From positions 1-6,059 of the forward strand of contig UQUG01000089.1 in the NCBI GenBank assembly GCA_900544205.1: 6,059 bases of DNA, given 5' to 3'. Source of the DNA: an uncultured Collinsella sp. (GTDB lineage Bacteria; Actinomycetota; Coriobacteriia; Coriobacteriales; Coriobacteriaceae). The notes under the pieces were generated by a model that ran no database searches, had not been told where the DNA came from, and saw only the letters and a list, made by a program, of their open reading frames with translations. Below, piece by piece: positions 5,081-6,059 of the stretch (within the stretch, counting starts at the first letter, position 1; each line of letters opens with the position of its first letter). The translations under genes were made by a program, and so were the position numbers.

Positions 5081-5987
5081 TGCCGAACGCGTGACGTTTA
5101 CCAAGAAAAAGAAGACGGTTGCTTGTCCCGTGCCCTTGGCACCGCTTGCCGACACGCATGCGCATCTGCTTTCGTTCTGGGGCAAGGATGTGCCTGAGAC
5201 GCTCGTGCGTGCCAAGGCGGCGGGCGTCGACCTGTTGGTGACGATGTTCGACCCCATCGCTGATAAACGCAGCGTGACGGACTATAGCGACTGGCTGACG
5301 CGCGAGATTCTGCCGATGCAGGATATCCCGCAGATCAAGTATCTTGCCGGCGTGCATCCGTATGGCGCGCCGGACTATGCCGACGACGTTCACGCACAGG
5401 TCGTTGCCGCACTCGATGATCCCTTATGCGCCGGTATTGGCGAAATCGGCCTGGACTACCACATGGACTATGACGACGATATCGCGCCGGCACCCCATAA
5501 CGTGCAGATTGACTGCATGGCGCGCCAGCTCGAGCTTGCCGTGTGCCGTAACGTGCCGGTGGAGCTACATCTGCGTCACGAGGACACGGACCAGGAGCGC
5601 ACCTCGCACGTGGACGCCTACAACGTGCTTCGTGAGGTGGGCGTGCCCCAGGCCGGTTGTGTGCTGCACTGCTTTGGCGAGGACCGCGCCACGATGGAGC
5701 GCTTTGTGGAGCTGGGCTGCTATATCGCCTATGGTGGTGCGGCCACCTTCAAGCGCAACGACGACGTGCGCGAGGCATTTGCGGCAACCCCACTCGATCG
5801 AATTTTGTTCGAGACGGATTGCCCGTATATGGCTCCGGAGCCCATCCGCGGTCTTGAATGCGAGCCCGCAATGATCTCCATTACGGCAAACGCGCTGGTT
5901 AACGACCGTGTCGATCGCACTGGTGAGGACGCCGAAACAATCGCGCAAGCCGCTTGGGAGAATGCCTGCAAACTTTTTCAAAAATAG
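5070..5987 (+). CDS. tatD: TatD-family metal-dependent hydrolase (DNase)
   Basis: TatD proteins are two-metal amidohydrolase-fold enzymes, mostly described as 3'-5' exonucleases on DNA/RNA and linked to DNA repair and nucleic-acid turnover. All expected metal ligands are visible: DTHAH (Asp28, His30, His32), Glu125 in GEIGLD, His167 in ELHLRH, His200 in VLHCF and Asp250 in ETDCPY. GVHPY (95-99) and GGAATFK (222-228) are further family motifs. At 305 residues it is longer than the usual roughly 255-270. Most of the excess is a 27-residue N-terminal extension with a lysine patch (TKKKK, 11-15), since most members begin with their DTH motif within a few residues of the start. The AGGAG site supports this long start, although GTG codons at 5091 or 5130 cannot be excluded. 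The gene overlaps rsmA by 11 bp. The family is secure; the exact substrate is not. Confidence 0.95.
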   Translation: MMPNAERVTFTKKKKTVACPVPLAPLADTHAHLLSFWGKDVPETLVRAKAAGVDLLVTMFDPIADKRSVTDYSDWLTREILPMQDIPQIKYLAGVHPYGAPDYADDVHAQVVAALDDPLCAGIGEIGLDYHMDYDDDIAPAPHNVQIDCMARQLELAVCRNVPVELHLRHEDTDQERTSHVDAYNVLREVGVPQAGCVLHCFGEDRATMERFVELGCYIAYGGAATFKRNDDVREAFAATPLDRILFETDCPYMAPEPIRGLECEPAMISITANALVNDRVDRTGEDAETIAQAAWENACKLFQK

Positions 5988-5990
5988 TTC

Positions 5991-6019
5991 TTGCGTTCGT
6001 GGTGGCGCTCCGTTATTCT
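5991..6019 (+). promoter_or_regulatory. Promoter of the tRNA-Leu gene
   Basis: TTGCGT (5991-5996) and TATTCT (6014-6019) are spaced by exactly 17 bases, a good sigma-70/sigma-A-type arrangement. Transcription would begin near 6026, about 5 bases before the mature tRNA 5' end. The -35 starts four bases after the tatD stop, so the tRNA has its own promoter rather than relying only on readthrough from tatD. Confidence 0.7.
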
Positions 6020-6030
6020 AATTCCTGCAC

Positions 6031-6059
6031 GCGGGCGTGGCGGAATTGGCAGACGCGTA
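6031..6059 (+). tRNA. tRNA-Leu, 5' part (cut by the window end)
   Basis: The sequence starts with the acceptor strand GCGGGCG (6031-6037), then TG (tRNA positions 8-9), a D-stem GCG (6040-6042), a D-loop GAATTGGCAGA (6043-6053) and the pairing CGC (6054-6056). The GCGGAATTGGCAGACGC block is typical of bacterial leucine tRNAs (class II, long variable arm). The anticodon and the 3' half lie beyond the window, so the isoacceptor cannot be told. Confidence 0.9.

Noticed and set aside
5565..5981. Minus-strand open frame opposite tatD
   Set aside because: It is a shadow of the tatD reading frame, with no ribosome binding site or recognisable motif, and tatD carries a full set of metal ligands.

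Overview
The window is GC-rich, tightly packed, and coded entirely on the + strand. Gene content, GC level and the residue-level character of the proteins resemble the Coriobacteriia (Collinsella-like gut Actinobacteria). That placement is an inference from recognition, not from a search.

Layout. Positions 1-55 hold the end of an upstream transcription unit, closed by a strong intrinsic terminator. Positions 68-302 hold a non-coding array of four 62-bp tandem units, each an imperfect inverted repeat with 16-nt arms and a 17-18-nt loop. Positions 303-494 are a promoter/leader region with an operator-like palindrome, a TATACT -10 element, and a small perfect hairpin just before a ribosome binding site. 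Then come a GH5-type (exo-beta-1,3-glucanase-like) TIM-barrel gene (495-1556) and, six bases later, rsmI (1563-2441). A TAGAAT -10 element lies in the short gap before metG (2511-4112). An intrinsic terminator at 4152-4187 separates metG from rsmA/ksgA (4220-5080), which overlaps a TatD-family metallohydrolase gene (5070-5987) by 11 bp. The window ends inside a tRNA-Leu gene (from 6031) that has its own promoter.

How the genes fit together. Four genes and the tRNA form a translation and nucleic-acid housekeeping cluster: two 16S rRNA methyltransferases (RsmI for C1402, RsmA for A1518/A1519), methionyl-tRNA synthetase, and a TatD nuclease. metG, rsmA and tatD are often neighbours in Gram-positive bacteria. 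Here the rnmV (RNase M5) gene often found with them is absent. The odd member is the GH5-like protein, which sits first in the rsmI unit and lacks the catalytic acid/base glutamate expected in its family.

The two points most worth following are the structured 62-bp repeat array, where stem pairing is kept through sequence change and G.U pairs favour the + strand RNA, and the apparently disarmed GH5 protein coupled to an rRNA methyltransferase gene.
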